Positions 13,305 to 14,116 of a DNA stretch of 14,116 nt are shown here, one piece after another. The stretch covers positions 1 to 14,116 of the forward strand of contig JBFJVD010000042.1 in the NCBI GenBank assembly GCA_041624375.1, in the 5' to 3' direction. Below the pieces are notes generated by a model that saw nothing but the letters and a program-made list of their open reading frames with translations, did no database searches and was not told the origin of the DNA. The position numbers and the translations under genes were made by a program. The first letter of the stretch is position 1, and each line of letters starts with the position of its first letter. Source of the stretch: JBFJVD01 sp041624375 (GTDB taxonomy: Bacteria > Chloroflexota > Anaerolineae > Anaerolineales > E44-bin32).

Positions 13305-13327
13305 AGCGGCGGAGGCTGAGACTGACG

Positions 13328-13714
13328 ATGCCCATTCAGGTGCTATTAATCGATGATGATCCGGACGTAGCGGCAACGCTGCAGACCCTGCTGCGTGGAT
13401 TGGATTTCACGATTACGCCTGTGTTCACAGGCGACGATGGAATCCAGGCGTGCCAGGATACGCCCCCCGACGTCGTCGTGCTGGATCTGCTCATGCCTGA
13501 AATGGATGGATGGGATGTTTGCGAGCGGATTCGCTCCTTTTCAGATGTCCCGATCTTGATTCTCTCCGCGCTTGGTGCGCCTGGAAGCGTCGCCAAAGCG
13601 CTGGATGCCGGCGCTGACGATTACCTGATCAAGCCGGTGCATGCCAGTTTGCTGGCCTCGCGGCTGCGAACGCTCGTGCGGAGGCATAGCTCGGTCAATG
13701 CCCGCGTAGCCTGA
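13328..13714 (+). CDS. Stand-alone receiver protein (CheY-like single-domain response regulator)
   Basis: 128 aa, consisting of one receiver domain with no output domain. Active-site residues are complete: acidic cluster D9-D10-D11, phosphoacceptor D53 (VVVLDLLMP), S80 in the Thr/Ser position and K102 (LIKP). The short C-terminal tail (RRHSSVNARVA) has no DNA-binding motif. Single-domain receivers act by protein-protein contact, as phosphate shuttles or sinks, or as motor or kinase modulators. It is transcribed divergently from the two-kinase operon and shares its 143-bp control region. It could therefore be an alternative phosphate acceptor for those kinases (inference). The ATG start has GGAGG upstream with a long 12-nt spacing. 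A strong intrinsic terminator follows 34 bp after the stop. Confidence 0.93.
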   Translation: MPIQVLLIDDDPDVAATLQTLLRGLDFTITPVFTGDDGIQACQDTPPDVVVLDLLMPEMDGWDVCERIRSFSDVPILILSALGAPGSVAKALDAGADDYLIKPVHASLLASRLRTLVRRHSSVNARVA

Positions 13715-13748
13715 GCACAGCAATAAAGGGACTCCTGCGCGTGACCCG

Positions 13749-13778
13749 AAAACGTTGCACCCGCAACGTTTTTCTTTT
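13749..13778 (+). terminator. Rho-independent terminator of the receiver gene
   Basis: AAAACGTTGC (13749-13758) pairs perfectly with GCAACGTTTT (13763-13772) around an ACCC loop. The run TTTTTCTTTT (13769-13778) follows. This is a classic hairpin plus U-tract, 34 bp after the receiver stop. On the other strand the stem is followed by few Us, so it would stop the convergent DUF503 transcript less well. Confidence 0.88.
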
Positions 13779-13813
13779 GTCCATCGAGATCGAATCAGAT
13801 ACGCAGACTGGCG

Positions 13814-14098
13814 TTAGAGCGGGGTGATCTGGTGATCGACGACCACCAGATCGGGACGCCTGGATTCAATCCAGGCAGGGATCTTCATCAGGCTGCGCTG
13901 CAGATGGCGGTTGTCGTTGCTGACGAGCACGCAGGCCACGGTTGCAGCGGCGTGAAAATCGTTGCCGTCGATCTCAGCCGCGGAGACGTTGAACTGCTTG
14001 TGGAGCTGGGCAAGAAGCGGTTTCAACCGGCTGCGCTTCTGCTTCAAGGAAGCACAACCTGGAAGCTGGAGATGGATGGTGAGCGCGGCGACATGCAT
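13814..14098 (-). CDS. DUF503 family protein (YlxP-like)
   Basis: 94 aa, the full length of this small cytoplasmic family. Family marks are the N-terminal strand followed by the SLKQKRSRLKPLLAQLHKQFNVSAAEID block (about 17-44), where a positively charged helix leads into the conserved N-V-S-AAE step. The central A-x-VACVLVSNDNRHLQRSL segment (about 52-70) and the final acidic strand also fit. Members are alpha-beta proteins of unknown biochemical function; in Firmicutes the YlxP gene sits in the nusA-infB-rbfA ribosome-assembly cluster, but here the neighbour is a signalling gene. The usual Trp/Gln after the Asn-Asp step is replaced (NDFHAAAT). The ATG at 14098 leaves only 18 bases of upstream sequence, so the promoter and any upstream partner are outside the window. 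It converges on the receiver gene. Confidence 0.88.
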   Translation of the reverse strand: MHVAALTIHLQLPGCASLKQKRSRLKPLLAQLHKQFNVSAAEIDGNDFHAAATVACVLVSNDNRHLQRSLMKIPAWIESRRPDLVVVDHQITPL

Positions 14099-14116
14099 AG
14101 GCTGAGTGTAGTCAGA

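Noticed and set aside
1..14116. CRISPR arrays, tRNA or rRNA genes, insertion sequences, integrase or phage genes
   Set aside because: No regularly spaced repeats, cloverleaf-like sequences, transposase motifs or terminal inverted repeats were seen on reading both strands.

Overview
The window is high-GC bacterial DNA (around 60% by eye), densely coded on both strands, with no rRNA, tRNA, CRISPR array or insertion sequence that I can see. Perfect TATAAT boxes close to start codons, an FeS-type photolyase, a DUF554 membrane protein and Tad/Cpa ATPases together suggest an uncultured Chloroflexota (Anaerolineae-like) or similar deep-branching environmental bacterium. That placement is inference from gene content, not from a marker gene.

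Left part (1-3450): a 5' fragment of mutM/fpg (base-excision repair) and comEA (DNA-uptake receptor) run leftward. A translationally coupled pair, a PduO-type cobalamin adenosyltransferase and a DUF554 membrane protein, runs rightward from interlocked divergent promoters. A slipin (SPFH) membrane-scaffold gene follows with its own promoter and a hairpin behind it.

Middle part (3452-7240), all leftward and read from the right: a regulator with two XRE HTH domains, a TPR protein whose GTG start overlaps the regulator's stop, a two-domain GNAT acetyltransferase and an iron-sulfur (6-4)-type photolyase/cryptochrome. The spacing fits one operon from an extended -10 promoter at about 7214-7222.

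Right part (7243-13327), all leftward: a tightly packed six-gene operon. In order of transcription it encodes a soluble histidine kinase with an N-terminal zinc ribbon and MshEN-like domain, a GAF histidine kinase, an OmpR-family response regulator, a CpaE/TadZ ATPase with a degenerate receiver, a small unknown protein, and a CpaF/TadA secretion ATPase. Overlaps of 4, 4, 8 and 17 bp imply translational coupling. A stand-alone receiver (CheY-like) gene is transcribed divergently from the same control region and ends in a good intrinsic terminator. A complete DUF503 (YlxP-like) gene closes the window.

The most unusual unit is the six-gene operon. It couples two sensor kinases to a Tad-type ATPase pair, yet no pilin, TadB/TadC, secretin or prepilin peptidase gene is adjacent. 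Its first kinase carries a domain related to c-di-GMP-binding MshEN modules, and its CpaE has Glu where a receiver would be phosphorylated.
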